Shown here piece after piece: positions 47,239-58,199 of a stretch of DNA of 64,000 nt. The stretch lies in assembly GCF_963678635.1 (NCBI RefSeq), contig NC_087062.1:82608012-82672011 (forward strand), read 5' to 3'. The notes beneath the pieces were generated by a model. The model saw only the letters and a program-made list of their open reading frames with translations, did no database searches and was not told where the DNA came from. The stretch is from Symsagittifera roscoffensis. Taxonomy: Eukaryota; Xenacoelomorpha; Acoela; Convolutidae. Both the position numbers and the translations under genes were made by a program. Each line of letters starts with the position of its first letter. The stretch's first letter is position 1.

Positions 47239-48535
47239 ATGAACTCAAAAAAGGATACTTCTCACGTGCGTTAAAGTCAGGATTTATATAAAATCTTGTT
47301 GATAATTAGTGGTTTTTTCTAACTTAAGTGTCAATTGTGTGTTCTTTATAGAACTGTTGTGTACTGTTTCTGGATTTTTCAGCTCGCTAACAAGTTTTCT
47401 AAGGTTTTTTTTCTGAAGCAGTTCCGCCTGGTATGGATTGCCCATTGGAATAAATAGGAACTGATTTGCTTTCTCAGCAAGTGAGGAGAATTTACTGTGA
47501 GAAAACAATTTTTCTCAGGCTTTTCTTCTCTTTTCAGAGATTGCTCGTCGTATGGCATGGGTTTTATAGTAGTCGTACCTCATTTGGTTGGGTTTTTATT
47601 TATTAAAAAACGCTACTCATAAAATTTTCGTATACCAAAAAACTCTAATTTCACATTTCCCATAAATGAAAAAATTCTAGCCATACATTTTCCATGTTTG
47701 GAAAAACTAGGTCTTCAATTTCTATATATGAAAAAATACTAATCATAGCCCTTGCTAGCAACTTTTTGTGCTTACGGAATTGTATGGAAAGTGTATGATT
47801 AGCATTTTTCCATATATGGAAAATGTATGATAAGCTTTTTTGGGCTTTTTGGGAATTCAGCACTAAAATTCATTAGTGTTGCCTTCATTAGTTTTTGTTG
47901 CACTCTGATTGGCCTAAAATCGAACATCTTAATCTACTCAACAATTGCCCCTGGTTGCATCAAATTGTATCAAATGGGCTATTTTTTCATTAGAAAATAT
48001 AATGTTTCTCATAAAGTCAAAAATGAGCTAAGGAAAAACAAACCCGAGTATAAATAGTTCGCTATTCCCTCCCAGTCGAAACATTAACAACCTCATAGTT
48101 GTTATAAAAAGAAATAAAATTACTGTTCAGTAGAATTATTCGGATCTGCATGATATTAGTCGTATCTCCATGTGAAGCAAATTGTCTGCAAAGAGAACAT
48201 TTTTTGTCATCGAGAAATAGTTTTTGTTTTGCAATTTAAAGATCTGATGTGGAATATGTTTTTTGGCTTTATGAAGTGTCGTCAGCTAGAATCCTTCGGC
48301 TACGTCCTATGGCCATTTAAAATAATTAAATATGGTGTTGACTAAATTAAACAGAAAGTGTAGAAGAAAATTCCTGGACGAGCTTAGTCGAAAAAAAGTG
48401 AAATTCACGGACTAGAAAAATCTTACAGGCAAAAAAATGGAAAAAGAATCAGTTTTTAATCGTCCTTGCAAAAACTATTCACTTTCGACACGTTAGTATT
48501 CAAAAACCCTTTTCTATGCTTTTATTTCACGCTGA
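47239..48535. repeat. 1.3-kb tandem unit 4 (diverged, last)
   Basis: Follows the unit order but with more changes than units 1-3. Similarity stops around CTATGCTTTTATTTCACGCT, just before the unrelated sequence at 48540. Confidence 0.85.
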
Positions 48536-48550
48536 AACCTCCAAAAATTA

Positions 48551-48748
48551 TTGCAGACGGTCCAACATTTTTCAAAAGAAACGCTGCAGTTGAAAATTTT
48601 TGAAGCAAAACACCATGGATCATCAACAACTACTTTAAAAAAATGCATTTACACACAGAGTCGAAGCTATGTTTTGCACTACTTGCAATACTACACAATC
48701 ATAAGAAAGCATAAGTCAAAAAGAAGGAAAAATGTTGAAGTTAACTAG
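48551..48748 (+). CDS. Possible coding segment, unrecognised
   Basis: After ATTATTGCAG (acceptor-like) a frame runs TVQHFSKETLQLKIFEAKHH ... CIYTQSRSYVLHYLQYY ... and ends in a basic stretch before TAG|GTGAAC. No domain recognised; it lies immediately outside the tandem array. Could be chance. Confidence 0.22.
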   Translation: MQTVQHFSKETLQLKIFEAKHHGSSTTTLKKCIYTQSRSYVLHYLQYYTIIRKHKSKRRKNVEVN

Positions 48749-48929
48749 GTGAACCCAAAACTTTGTATGCCTGGATTAAGGACTTCTAGGGACCAACTAA
48801 AGCTCGAGTTAAGTGTTTGATATTTTCGGAGTTTTCATATTGACGTGGAATGAATTGCATAATTTCACGAATTGGAATTCGCCCAAAACTTTAGTTTTTT
48901 ATCTATTAAAACAAGTGAGAAGAGTCAAA

Positions 48930-50030
48930 ATTTTTGAGAAATTGAAATATTCGCCGCTTCTACAGGATACGCCGCTTCTGCAGGAGAAACTATTGCAACT
49001 GGTTCTTTCGATTGATCTTTTCATCTCAGATTTGTCAGGGTTATTTATACGAAAAGTCAAAAAGTTTCTAAAAATCGGTCTACAGTTTTACTTTCCGAAA
49101 TAAAATGATATTTTTCTAGAAAAGAGGGTCACGGCCTCGTTAGCAGAGAATATTTCCAGAACCGGGTTTCTCGACTGACCACTTAACCTTGAAATAGGCC
49201 AGAAATTTTACGAGTTGAGTAAAAAAACTTCCAAAAATGGTCAAAGTTTCAACACTTTCACTTGTTTAAAGGCCATGTGCGCATCAAACTATAAGGTTAA
49301 GCTTCTTTCGTAAGGTAGCAAGGTTATGTCAATTAAACCTATGATATTGGATTTGGCAAGATAGTTATCGAGAAAAGTCCAAAAAACTGTGAACAAATCA
49401 AAAAGTTTACATTTCCGAGATCATAGCTGTTTGTTTAAAAAGAAATTGAGCGAAACCACTTATGCAGAAAAGATCCATCTAACCTGCCATTTTTATTGAG
49501 CCCAACAACCCAGGTTTGGCAGGGTAGTTCTCGAGAAAAGTGGAAAAGTTTTACGAAACGGTCAAAGAAAGTTAGGTGTAGTCAAGGAACTTCCCACGAT
49601 CCGTTTTTTAAATTGAGACCAAAATTGCAGATATTGGAAAATACTTTTCGGTAATATTCTTGATATTTAGAAAAAAAAACGCTCAAAAAATGACTTTCAA
49701 GTGGACGATAACTTTCTGTGTGAGAAATTTTGTGACTGGCCGCTAACGCAGAGGAGCTTCACACTACGCGTTATCTCACGTGGACCCACATCTTCAGGTT
49801 TGAGAGATTAGTTTTCAAGAAAAGTCAAAAAAATTCCAAAAACGTTCAAAATAGTCAAAAACTTTTCTGTTCCGAGGGCCAAAATTTCATTTGTTATGAA
49901 AGTTTGGGCGTAGTCGCTTATGGAGGGAAGCTTTTCAAATCCCCAAAATTCATTGAAATAAAAATCTCAGATTTGTTAGGTCAATTTTTAATGTTACAGA
50001 AAACAAAGAAAAATCAAAAAGATCGGCTAT
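48930..50030. repeat. Highly degenerate tandem repeat
   Basis: The block GG(T/A)TTTGGCAGGGTAGTTCTCG followed by AGAAAAGTCNAAAAA recurs, decayed, at about 49020, 49351, 49512, 49797 and 49965, interleaved with CCAAAAA(T/C)GGTCAAAG. Spacing of about 160-330 bp suggests an old array. Confidence 0.45.
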
Positions 50031-50763
50031 AGACAAAGGGGTTAAACCAAAACAGACCAGGGAGTATGCAAGCTTGCATAGACGGTCTTTCTTAGGATAC
50101 CAATCTTTTGAAAAATGGTAGAGTGGTTTTCGAGCAGAAGAAACTTTTTCATAAAAGATAAAACAAAAAACCCAATCCCACACACTTTCACATATCTGTT
50201 TTTATCAAGCATGACTTTTGGGCAAACATGCCAAGCAAGAAGAAGCGGAAAATTTCCTGAGCAGACAGCAGTTGAGTCGAAAAAAAACTGATTTTCTAAA
50301 AATTCTAACAATTTTCAAGTCCCCCTAAACTACCCTGTAGTAACTAGTTATTATTCAGTAGTGAAATTTGACTTTTAATAAAATTAAGCATGTCAGCATC
50401 ATAAATGATTCAACTAATTTTGTTAACCCGAAAAAAGTCTACCATCCGATGTGATAACGTTTGCTAATCCCAAGCGTAATCAAGTTGAGAACTGTAGAAG
50501 CAATTTTCATCAATTTGATTTCAAAACCTGGGTGGAGGTGCTTGACTTATTTTTAGGCTTTCAAAGTCGTACCAATGTAAACTGCAAAAGTTCCTAGTCT
50601 GCGCAGGATTTTATAGTCGCAGACAAAGACTTTAAGAAATCTAACTTCTTTCGCAATAGTCCAAGAACCTGTTGTTTTAGCCTGAAGTTTGTCGCAACAG
50701 TCTGACATTTAGTCGCAACCTAGTTTAAGAATTAGATCGATAGTATGAAAATCAGACACACTA
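50031..50763. other. AT-rich non-coding
   Basis: The minus frames at 49950-50311 overlap each other and show no domain. Confidence 0.35.
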
Positions 50764-51495
50764 CAGCATTGATTTAAATTGTCCGGACAAAACGAACAAA
50801 ATTTGAAATTTCAAACGGGTTTTTCTTAAATTGGGTTGAGATTAGACAAAAAGCGAACACAATAAAAATGCTTAGAATTTCATTAAAATTAATATAGTGC
50901 ATTTTTTTTTCTCTGAAATTCTCAACCCAAATTTTACCTCAAAACTGGGTCATTTTGGCTTTTTCAATTAATCAAACATTACGCTGAAATCACTTTGTTA
51001 ATTGATGAAGAATGTATATCACATGAAGCCTTTTACGTAGCCCAACAAAGTTCTAGAAGAGTTACGTCCCCAAAAACCTGCATAAGAGAAAAAAAATTGC
51101 TGAATAGTCAAGAAATGTAATTTTTACTTTACAAAACCCAAAATTTTTGCTTAAAAACTAATTTTAAACAATTCACGCAAACTTTTGAAGATTTTACCCT
51201 TCTAGAACTTTGTTGTGCTGTGTAAGAGGCTTCTTGTGATATATATTCTTCATGAAATAACAAAGTAGTTTCAGCGTAATTCTTGATTAATTTTACAAAA
51301 GCCAAAATTTCCCATTTTTAGGTTAAAATTTTGGTTGAGAATTTCGGAGAAATAATTGCACGATATTTATTCTGATGAAATTCTAGGCAACTTTTGTTTC
51401 GTTCCCTTTATGTCTAAGCTCAACCTAATTTGGGAAAACCGCGTTTGAATATTGAAGTTTAGTTCGTTTTGTCCGGATAACGTAAATCAGCACTG
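50764..51495. mobile_element. Foldback element with TA target duplication
   Basis: Two arms of about 320 bp in opposite orientation (50764 to about 51085, and about 51180-51495) around a spacer of about 95 bp. Ends: CAGCATTGATTTAAATTGTC and, on the other strand, CAGTGCTGATTTACGTTATC, both continuing CCGGACAAAACGAAC. TA lies on each side (50762-50763, 51496-51497). No open frame. CAGTG ends with TA duplications fit a Tc1/mariner-superfamily MITE. Confidence 0.85.
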
Positions 51496-51499
51496 TAGT

Positions 51500-52555
51500 C
51501 TGAAAATAAATGGCAATGATCTTGACTGAAAGTCGAGATAGCCTGTACATAAGTCGCGGACTTCGAGGCTTCACAGAATCGCAATCAAAACTCCGAGAAG
51601 CAGTATTTGAAAAAAAAATGTTTTAGAGACAGAAAAATTTCACGAGCTAAATGGTCTCCTTGATAAGAATTAGCTTTCTAATTGATTTTCGTTTTTTATC
51701 TGTTGTGGTTTGTCGGAGTGATCTAGATTGGCATTACCGAAACCATTTTCCAGTCAGAGCAAATAATTGAGGATAAACTTAGAACTTATTACCAAATGGG
51801 TGGCCCGAGATGGTATTTAGCGAAGGCGAAAGCCCTTTCCTGGAAACTTTGATTAACTTAAGTTTTTCATTCATTTTCTACTAGGTGAATTTCTTTCACT
51901 TTTCATTTTTCACACTTAATTTCCTTTTTATTTCTTGAATAAATTTTCAAAATAATTAAATCAATTATAAATCATTTAAAAATCAATAGAATAGATGCCA
52001 ATGGATAAGAATTTCTAAAAAAAAAACTGCTCCAAAATCCGTTTGCACAGATTGCAACATTTTCGGTATAACTCACAGCATAACCAATTTCTAAACCTAT
52101 TCAAATTCAAATACTTATATTTTTCAAAATGGCATCCCTCCCCCAAATAATTAACTCGCCTGCCCCCACTCACAAATTACCCCCACCCCCACCCCAGATT
52201 TCTTACCCACCGCGCTCACTCGCAATCAACTCCCCCCCCCCCCCAAAAAAAAAAATTAATTTACTGAAAAGTGTTTGAAAACTTTAGACTTATTTCAGAG
52301 AAAAAAACTATTTTACTGCTTTACAAAATACTAGCATTTTAATACATTCTAAATCGGATGTAATCAATTATTTCAGAATTATGTAAAGAATCACAATAAA
52401 ATAACAAAAAGGCGATAATTTCCATAATTTTTGCATGGCAAACTGTTGTGGGTTTCCCTGATACGAGCATTTTTGTTTTAAATTTTTGATTCTTGAATTT
52501 TAGATTTTACCAAAAAAAACTAAAAATTGAGATAACTTAGAGACTAGAAAAAGGA
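51500..52555. other. AT-rich non-coding with a C-run
   Basis: Thirteen C at 52232-52244 within a pyrimidine-rich stretch (52135-52245). At 52449-52480 CCCTGATACGAGCATTTTTG is a loose Helentron-like tail end. Confidence 0.4.
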
Positions 52556-52557
52556 AG

Positions 52558-52725
52558 TTACAAAAAAGGAAGCCGACTGCCGCCAATCAGGAGTAGGATC
52601 AAGGATGAAGTCAGCACAGGGATGAAAGCGGCCTTCTTCGTGCAGTTATTCTTGTACCACACACCAGCTGAGCAAGTCTTACTCTTGATGTGAACTTTAC
52701 ATGGGTCTTTTGCAATCTCTTAATG
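52558..52725 (-). CDS. Candidate terminal exon with hydrophobic C-terminal tail
   Basis: On the minus strand a frame open from near 52722 encodes IAKDPCKVHIKSKTCSAGVW, then YKNNCTKKAAF, then IPVLTSSLILLLIGGSRLPF and a stop. Three Cys and an N-linked site (NNCT) followed by a short linker and about 15 hydrophobic residues at the very end is the pattern of a GPI-anchor signal, or of a type I membrane tail with almost no cytoplasmic part. Small disulfide-rich GPI proteins (Ly6-like) end this way, but the family is not established. The acceptor (ACATTAAG) is weak and the upstream exons were not identified. Confidence 0.4.
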
Positions 52726-53072
52726 TCTGCATATCACGTAAATTGCAAAAAATTCGAGAGCAAATTAGTTCATAAGCAAAGCACAAATTACATTAAACTT
52801 TTGTCCTAATTGAAGCAGAAAATTAAACTATACCAATTTATGCTATGTTGATAAAATAATTTGTGCTATAACTTTTTGCAAAGATTTTAATTTAATGTCT
52901 CAAAAACTATTTTATAACCATTTTATAAAAGTAAAAGTCTCTTGTTTTTCTGAAACATAAGTCATTTGTTTTTCTGAAGGGCATATCAAATATTTCCTTA
53001 TTTTTTCGTCAAATACTTCGGGCACTTTTTCTAAATGCTTAACCAAAAAAACTACATTTACTACTCCCTTAC

Positions 53073-53139
53073 CCTCAATTTTCGAAAACACTGGCGCCAA
53101 AAGCGTAACAAGAAAAAATGTATGGTTTGTCGACCAAAA
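53073..53139 (-). CDS. Weak candidate exon near the GPCR segment
   Basis: A C-rich tract and CATCCAG precede a 67-base frame encoding FWSTNHTFFLVTLLAPVFSK and a GAGG|GTAAGG donor. Hydrophobic enough for part of a membrane segment downstream of the GPCR exon. Phase with that exon is not established. Confidence 0.18.
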
Positions 53140-53418
53140 CTGGATGCCGCAAAACAGAGTTAAGGGGGGGGGGGCTTTAGTTGATCATAAGGTCAAAACT
53201 ATGAAATAATGCGTATGCTAAGCCACCCCCTCCCCCCTTCAAGACACTCCCTCCTCCTTAATCTGCAAACAGCAACCAGTAGTTGGACCAGTAACCAGTA
53301 GTTGGTATTTTTTACCAATTTTTCAAGACAGAAGGTTCGAAATGATTTGTAATCTGAATGATTTGAACTTCTGTCAAATTTGGTCATTCAGCCGGGGCGA
53401 GGAATTGCCTGAAGTCTA

Positions 53419-53582
53419 TGGAGTAAGACTCGTTCGAAACATTCCTCTCTTGTGGACTGCGATGATTCTGTCTAAAGACACCAGCACAGCCATCCAATCA
53501 GGGGCCACGGAGACGAAGAAGCTGAAGAGCATCATCAATTTGCAGCTGAAGTCGGACAACTCAAAGAAAGACCGGCCCCCAA
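53419..53582 (-). CDS. Candidate exon of a rhodopsin-family GPCR (TM3 and DRI motif)
   Basis: After the acceptor ATGTTTTCAG the frame encodes FELSDFSCKLMMLFSFFVSV then APDWMAVLVSLDRIIAVHKR. This has the layout of TM3 in class A receptors: the Cys that bonds to extracellular loop 2 (SCKL), about 24 mostly hydrophobic residues, and the E/DRY-type triplet as DRI followed by a basic intracellular loop. SD.SCKL ahead of TM3 is common in invertebrate peptide-type receptors, so a neuropeptide receptor is the likely class; the ligand cannot be inferred. The frame meets TAG at 53416-53418 shortly after GMFRTSLTP, and the donor is not clear. The exon needs an incoming phase of 1. Confidence 0.5.
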
Positions 53583-53831
53583 CTGAAAACATGAAAACAT
53601 AAGAGCTCGGACCAAGTTAACATACTATGCCCAAGTTATAATACTCCCCTCTGCAGCGTTTTACGGGAAAGATATTATCTTACAGGGGGATCTAAAATTT
53701 TCTCGAAAATTTTTTGAAGAAAGAAACAGTATGGTTTTTTTTTATTAAAGTATGGTATAATTACTTTTTTTAATTTTTATTAATTTCATTGACTTTTTTT
53801 TTATTACTTGCAACTAAGACAAAAAACTCAC

Positions 53832-53919
53832 AGATAACAAAAAACTTCCAATAAATTTAGCAAACAATTGAACAAATTGAAACTTCGAGGCCGTCACCAA
53901 CAGAACAGCTAAACTCAAT
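53832..53919 (-). CDS. Candidate upstream exon, possibly TM2 of the same GPCR
   Basis: Bordered by TTTCTTTTAG and TCT|GTGAGT, both good sites. It encodes LSLAVLLVTASKFQFVQLFA followed by KFIGSFLLS. In class A receptors TM2 reads L..LA..D...; here LSLAV fits but the conserved Asp is missing. Position just upstream of the TM3 exon, on the same strand, supports a shared gene. Against it, this exon ends in phase 0 while the TM3 exon needs phase 1. Confidence 0.3.
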
Positions 53920-54879
53920 CTAAAAGAAACATTGTTTGACCATACTAGACACCACAATAATAAAAAAAACCGAAAAACCGAGTTAACTATTAAACAACAG
54001 AGCCAATGATTCAAAATTATATCTGCTCTGCACACAGTATTTTAGGCTGCGAGCCAATCCAAATTAAAATTATCCCATATTGAGCCCAGTTTAATTTTCC
54101 CAATAGTTTTGACTAGACTCAAGGTTTTATCTCTTATCTGAGTATTATATGAATCTGCGCACGAATTTGTTTGCGCATGAATCTGAAAATATAAAAAGTT
54201 ATTGTAAAAATTGAAAAAAAAAAATCTGGTTTCAGATATGAAAATGGTTCAGTTATTTTTTTCCCTGCATATCTGTTTTTTGCAAATCATTTTGTGCACC
54301 ATTCACTACGAAATTAATCAGATTCTTTCGTGGACTCAGAGCAAATCATTTGGCAACCCTCTTTGAAAGCATCAGAATCAACCATGCAATTCAGTTTTTG
54401 TCCTGAGAATCACATCGCATGAACAATTCGCATAACTTTGATTATTTGAAAAAAAACTTGCACGGATCGCAAAATTACTACAGAATGTACAAACGTACAT
54501 TTTTGATCAAGAAAAAAACCAGGGAAATCTTAAAACCAAACACAGATACTTTGACAACAGATAGATGACGTGGTTTGCTCCAGTTAAAAGTTTTATTCAA
54601 ATTCACATAACTGTTGCTCAAAATATTCCTCCTTAAATGGCAGTTCAGAAAGTTGGAACCTCAATTTGCTGTTTTGACATTTAGTTTATTTACAAATTTC
54701 TTACTTAACATAGATTGAGGCACTTAGCACGGTGCAAAGGGATATACTTTGTCATACCTTGTTGTATGATCTTTACTGAATCCGTACGGATTGGCGACTA
54801 AGGTGATAACTCAATAAGAAAGTAGAAGTTAACTGAAACATAATTTCTTTCAGTTCTGCTTATGTTTGCTCCTAACTAT
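53920..54879. other. AT-rich non-coding
   Basis: No TM1 exon or other feature found. The 3' LTR of the Gypsy element probably extends into the right end of this interval. Confidence 0.35.
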
Positions 54880-54956
54880 ACGGACTGGCCGTAGAAACAG
54901 TTATAAATATGTATTTATGTACATCACTATTATGATGCCAATCCGGCCGGATGACA
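54880..54956 (-). repeat. 3' LTR of the Gypsy element (start)
   Basis: Begins TGTCATCCGGCCGGATTGGC on the minus strand, directly after a polypurine tract. The first ~50 bp, and GGCCAGTCCGT further on, match the sequence at 60354-60244, which has about 40 extra bases between. The far end of the LTR was not found. Confidence 0.75.
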
Positions 54957-54967
54957 ATCCCCCCTCT
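54957..54967 (-). promoter_or_regulatory. Polypurine tract
   Basis: AGAGGGGGGAT ends exactly at the TG of the 3' LTR, the expected primer site for plus-strand DNA synthesis. Confidence 0.8.
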
Positions 54968-55064
54968 GAACGAAAATAGATGTTTTGAGTTTTTAGACTG
55001 ACTGAGTTCAAATGAGAGTTCTTGAGTCCCTTTGGGACTTTTGATTATTCAGTTCCCTTTTGCG

Positions 55065-55860
55065 TTATAAAAGTATCTGTTTTTGTTTGTTTATGATCTG
55101 CTGATATTTAGAAGAAAAGTTGATCGAATGACTGTTTTTGCTCAAAATTTTGTGACCGTGATCGGTATGCCCGAAATGTTTGAAATCTATTTTTGGTTCT
55201 AATTGAGTGCTAGGTTTGCTTTCATTTTCCGCGCGCGTTTTGATCAGCCGATACGGTGCTTGATTCTGACTGGCTAGCGTGTTTGGAATGACGATGTCAA
55301 TCAATTCCAGATTTGCAACGAACGAGTTAATTGATGATAATACAAATTCCTCGTCGTACTCATTGGGGAATTGGCTTCTCTCTCTGGGTTTTGCGACATG
55401 TTGTGTATCAGTCCCATTTTTGATGCTGCCAAATGTTTGATGTCAAAACAAAAAGGAATCAAACAATCAAGCTATCTAGTGAGTCAACTTTGGCTAGTTT
55501 TTGATCTTTCGCTCGCGTTTAATGCACTGATTAAAGCTTGATAGTCGATAATGACGGTGAAAGTTTTCCCATACAAGTAATGTTTGAAGTGATTGATTGC
55601 CCATACGACCCCCAATAATTCTATATTATTCACAGAATATTGTTCTTTTTAAAACTCAGGAGCCTGGACGCATATGCTTTTGTCACCCATCCCTCCTGGG
55701 TAAGTGGTTCAACCGCGGCGCCCAACTCAAATGTAGAGATGTCGCGGACCACTCGGGTCTCTAAGTTTGGGTCAAAGTGTTTGTTTTCAGTTATTTCTGA
55801 AACAAGTTTTAATATGCGATAAAAACCTGTTGCGTGAACCGACTTCCAATCCAATGTTTT
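55065..55860 (-). pseudogene. Gypsy RNase H domain and downstream linker, decayed
   Basis: In order: RDISTFELGAAVEPLTQEG and TKAYASRLLS (first strands, with the Asp of the usual TDAS position kept), then NNIELLGVVWAINHFKHYLY and GKTFTVIIDYQALISALNAS at 55640-55510, then a frameshifted stretch, and from about 55360 NEYDEEFVLSSINSFVANLE leading to a linker. ELLGVVWA..HF..YLYG and the Asp-containing TVI.D..AL are standard for Ty3/Gypsy RNase H. Several frameshifts and a stop near 55510-55360 break it. Confidence 0.8.
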
Positions 55861-55863
55861 GTG

Positions 55864-56760
55864 TTAATCCGTGTTTTTAATAAGGGTTGGAGTGCTGAAG
55901 CCTCTTTTGCCATGTTCGGTTTTTATCCTATCAGGTGATGTAATGAACCCATAAATTTGTTTTAGCTGCTTGAATGTCTTAGGTTGTGTGAGTTTTGCTA
56001 TTACGTCGGTTTTTTGGTTCAGCAGCTTGGTGACCTCGCTTTTCATAGAATATCTGAGCCATTCAACCTGTTCGCATGCAAACTTGCCTTTTTCTATTGT
56101 AATTGCTAAGTTTTTGTCGTTTAATTTTGTAAGAACTTTATGTACGTGTTCTCTGTGATCTTCTTTAGAACACTTCGCAACTATTAGGATGTCGTCTAAA
56201 TAAGCAAATGTGTTTTCGCAATTGGTTATTGTGAGGTCGATCGCATTTTGGAATTCAGCAGGCATATCCGTCAGACGAAAAATTCCCGTTTGGAATTGGG
56301 ATTTTCCTGTGGCATGTTCTCCGATTAGACTAAATTACGTTGTATTCTGGCCTCTGAATCCAGAGTGATTTGTGAATATGCGCATCGAAGGTAAGTGTTG
56401 AAAATAGTGTTGGTTCTCTTCCTTTCCTTTTTTTTGCTCTATGTTGCCGAGCAGTAATTCGAAATTGAATATTTGTTTTTGTGGCTAAATTTATTTATCT
56501 TTTTCGAGTTCAAAGCTAGTTTTGGTTTTTTACCGTTATTAGAAAAAGGGCTAAGAAAGCATTTATCTGAAGATTTGTCAAACTTGATGATGTGTTTTTG
56601 ATCGATCAATTTGTTTATTTCTTCTTCAACCCGTTCTTGAAGATGAATTGGTACCCTTCTTCTTTTTTGTTGAATAGCTGTTATGTCTTTGATGAATTGT
56701 GTTTTCATAACATGGTTTTTGATGTGTCGATTCAAACACAAATTTGTTCGAAGTTTTTTT
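55864..56760 (-). pseudogene. Gypsy reverse transcriptase, decayed
   Basis: The N-terminal part (56700-56560) has RRRVPIHLQERVEEEINKLI and SSDKCFLSP. The central part (about 56330-56200) has a hydrophobic segment ending QTGIFRLTDMPAEFQNAIDL. The catalytic box is AYLDDILIV at about 56205-56180, with both Asp kept. EWLRYSMKSEVTK follows in the thumb. At least two stops or frameshifts separate the two pieces between 56440 and 56270. Confidence 0.88.
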
Positions 56761-56779
56761 TACTCAATATTTTAACTCC

Positions 56780-57130
56780 TCGTCCGAATTTTTGATTTCG
56801 TGTATGTTTAGGATTTGATATTGCTTCGGTTTTTCTTGAATCAGTGCGATTTCAATTTTTGGTAGAATGTTACATCCAATGACGTTCGCTTTTTGATCGT
56901 CTACGATTAAAATTTGGGCCGATTGCTCCTTCCAACCTCCGGATTCTATCGCAACAATCAGCCGTCCTTTCGGAATTGTGTAATTTCCATTATAACACGC
57001 CGAGTTTCTTGCCGCATCTTCCTGAGGGATTTATCTGAGTCAGGCTGATTTGTCATTTGTTTGGACTCTTCGCGCTGTTGTTTTAGTTAAGAACTATAAT
57101 ATACTCCTTGAATCTGCAGTCGCCAACATG
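56780..57130 (-). pseudogene. Gypsy aspartic protease region, decayed
   Basis: ATADSRSIL at about 57120-57095 sits where retroelement proteases have (A)DSG or (A)DTG; the Gly is Arg, which would remove activity. After two or three stops the frame resumes with GRLIVAIESGGW and ILIVDDQKANVIGCNILP, resembling the flap and the late strand with the I(I/L)G motif. The order, protease between zinc knuckles and RT, agrees. Confidence 0.65.
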
Positions 57131-57359
57131 TTTTCTGCTTTTTTTCAATTTTACAATGTGGCCGTTTAAATGTCTTTTTTGAGATCGGTTGAATTCTTTA
57201 TTTCAAAAGCTTCGGGAATGTCCAATATTGTAAAATTGTCTCGAGGGATGTCTTCCCAACCATATGTTGAGCTGAATTCTGCCTAGGCAACTGGATAGTT
57301 ATCTTCAACGTTGATGCCTTCATCCTGCTCGGCCGATTATTCATCTCCGTTTGACTCTT

Positions 57360-58100
57360 GCATGTAATTTAAATTTGTTGATCTACATACTTTTTCGAAG
57401 TGTCCTCGTTTTGCACACTCAGAACAAATTTCATATTTAGCCGGACAGGATTGTAAGTGGTTTGGGCCAAATTTTCTACCGCATTTGTAGCAATTTTTGT
57501 TTGATTTCCCTATGAAATCTGAACTCCTCTTGGTTGATTATCATGATTTCCTCTTTGGAAATTTGGGCGGCTTCAGCCGAAACCTCGGCCCCGATCACTG
57601 TTTGGATACACCGTGGAGCTCATTTTCCGCGTGGTTGTAGGTATCCCATGGGTTCCTGCTCAGTTTTCGTTGAGCTTGTTTGATCGATCGGATTGGTCTT
57701 CTTGGTCTTACTGTGTTTTATCCCTTTTTTCTTCTTATCTCATATTCGTTGGCACTTAGTAGTTAATCGGCGATTTTCTCGTTTGTCATGTGGGTCGTGA
57801 ACATGTCGCGGACCTATTCTTTCTCTCTGTCACCGTAGTCGTTCCGTGCCACTAACTCTACTAAATCCGCATAGGGTTGTTCTAAAGATTCGTTTTTTGG
57901 CTGTTTTCAGCAAATGAAATTATATCTTTCGGAAGCGATTATCCTCGTTGTGAAATTTGTTTTTCAGTATCTGGATCATATCTTGGTATCATTTCTATCT
58001 CAAGTCCTGGGCATTTTTGTTGTAGTTGCCTTTGGCCTTACACCCCTAAACACAAGAAGATATAACTTCTCACATTTGCATCTGCTTCGTCGCATGGGAA

Positions 58101-58101
<1 letters not shown>
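57360..58101 (-). pseudogene. Gypsy gag, C-terminal part with two zinc knuckles
   Basis: Right after the inserted LINE the frame reads NFPCDEADANVRSYIFLCLG, then a stop. A recognisable capsid stretch follows (ESLEQPYADLVELVARNDYG, DMFTTHMTNEKIAD). Nucleic-acid-binding knuckles at 57492-57385 read CYKCGRKFGPNHLQSC and CSECAKRGHFEKVC: the second is a standard CX2CX4HX4C box, the first has a longer loop before His. Frameshifts near 57900-57980 and several stops. Confidence 0.82.
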
Positions 58102-58133
<32 letters not shown>

Positions 58134-58160
58134 AATGTTGTTGTTGTTGTTGTTGTTGTG
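58102..58160. repeat. (AAC)n tail of the inserted LINE
   Basis: About nineteen AAC units on the minus strand (TTG on plus), interrupted once by ATT. It lies exactly between the end of the LINE and the resumption of gag. Confidence 0.85.
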
Positions 58161-58199
58161 AATTTTCAGTAGGATACTGATGGGATGATATCGCCAAAA

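Noticed and set aside
43755-48060. TATA-box promoter (GAGTATAAATA) repeated in each 1.3-kb unit with an upstream CCAAT-like box
   Set aside because: The TATAAATA stretch aligns with the head of the Helentron-like family (CCCCAAGCATAAATAATTC at 9865), so descent from the element explains it better; no transcript start or gene follows.
57914-58135. Plus-strand frame ending in poly-cysteine
   Set aside because: Shadow of the (AAC)n LINE tail and of gag on the other strand.
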